A stretch of 5,137 nucleotides of DNA from Synechococcales cyanobacterium PMM_0003. GTDB taxonomy: Bacteria > Cyanobacteriota > Cyanobacteriia > Pseudanabaenales > Pseudanabaenaceae. The position numbers and the translations under genes are program-made. Below, in pieces: positions 5,041-5,137 of the stretch. Position 1 is the stretch's first letter. Each line of letters opens with the position of its first letter. The stretch spans positions 1 to 5,137 of the forward strand of contig CASBRC010000200.1 in the NCBI GenBank assembly GCA_949128015.1, in the 5' to 3' direction. Under the pieces are notes generated by a model. The model saw only the letters and a program-made list of their open reading frames with translations. It was not told the DNA's origin and did not search any database.

Positions 5041-5122
5041 GTGTCTATAGCGGAAGGTTTGCGGCTACGCTCTAAATCATAAGCGCACTTGATAAACGCT
5101 ATATGTTACGCAGCTTAGACAC
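5041..5122. repeat. Inverted-repeat element upstream of serA
   Basis: GTGTCTA (5041-5047) is the exact complement of TAGACAC (5116-5122). Inside, TATAGCG (5046-5052) complements CGCTATA (5097-5103), and AGCG (5082-5085) faces CGCT (5097-5100). The 82-base block could fold into an imperfect hairpin and contains no open frame. It lies 21 bases before the serA start, on the promoter side. It could be a dispersed repeat, a 5' leader structure or the end of an upstream unit; the window stops 15 bases beyond it. Confidence 0.45.
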
Positions 5123-5137
5123 ACTAAGACGACAATA

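Overview
The window looks like part of a cyanobacterial chromosome. The octamer GCGATCGC (HIP1), highly over-represented in many cyanobacteria, occurs seven times (829, 903, 1215, 1798, 2680, 3272, 4302). Intergenic DNA is AT-rich, and the genes include Tic20-family membrane proteins of the cyanobacterial/plastid type. A Pseudanabaena-like filamentous cyanobacterium would fit, but that is inference.

Layout. At the left edge, on the plus strand, are the last 38 residues of one Tic20-like protein and then a complete second Tic20-family protein (199-702). This unit converges on a minus-strand block at a hairpin near 713-745. Reading the minus strand from right to left, the block contains: serA (5020-3437, phosphoglycerate dehydrogenase); an unrecognised 49-residue gene (3340-3191) ending in a strong intrinsic terminator; two decayed fragments that look like 5' ends of restriction-modification genes (3081-2968 and 2927-2699); a DUF433-DUF5615 pair with a 4-base ATGA overlap, a putative type II toxin-antitoxin operon (2456-1846); and prmC/hemK (1606-740), the release-factor glutamine methyltransferase.

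The most unusual structure is a pair of direct repeats (1604-1807 and 2454-2689) flanking the DUF433-DUF5615 operon. They differ at 10 positions plus one 32-base indel. In each copy the homology starts exactly at a start codon: prmC in one, the DUF433 gene in the other. The two genes therefore have nearly the same 58-base leader. Within the repeat are inverted repeats built on the unit GGGCAAAGCATT, with a 16-base AT palindrome, resembling a MITE or other small non-autonomous element. Recombination between the copies would delete the toxin-antitoxin pair and restore a single leader in front of prmC.

The housekeeping genes (serA, prmC, tic20-like) look intact. The stretch between the 49-residue gene and prmC (about 1607-3190) is accessory DNA: a toxin-antitoxin pair, repeats and restriction-modification remnants. 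A second recurring trait is that three minus-strand genes (prmC, the 49-residue gene, serA) have their stop codon inside a 3' inverted repeat. I see no rRNA, tRNA, CRISPR array or complete transposase gene.
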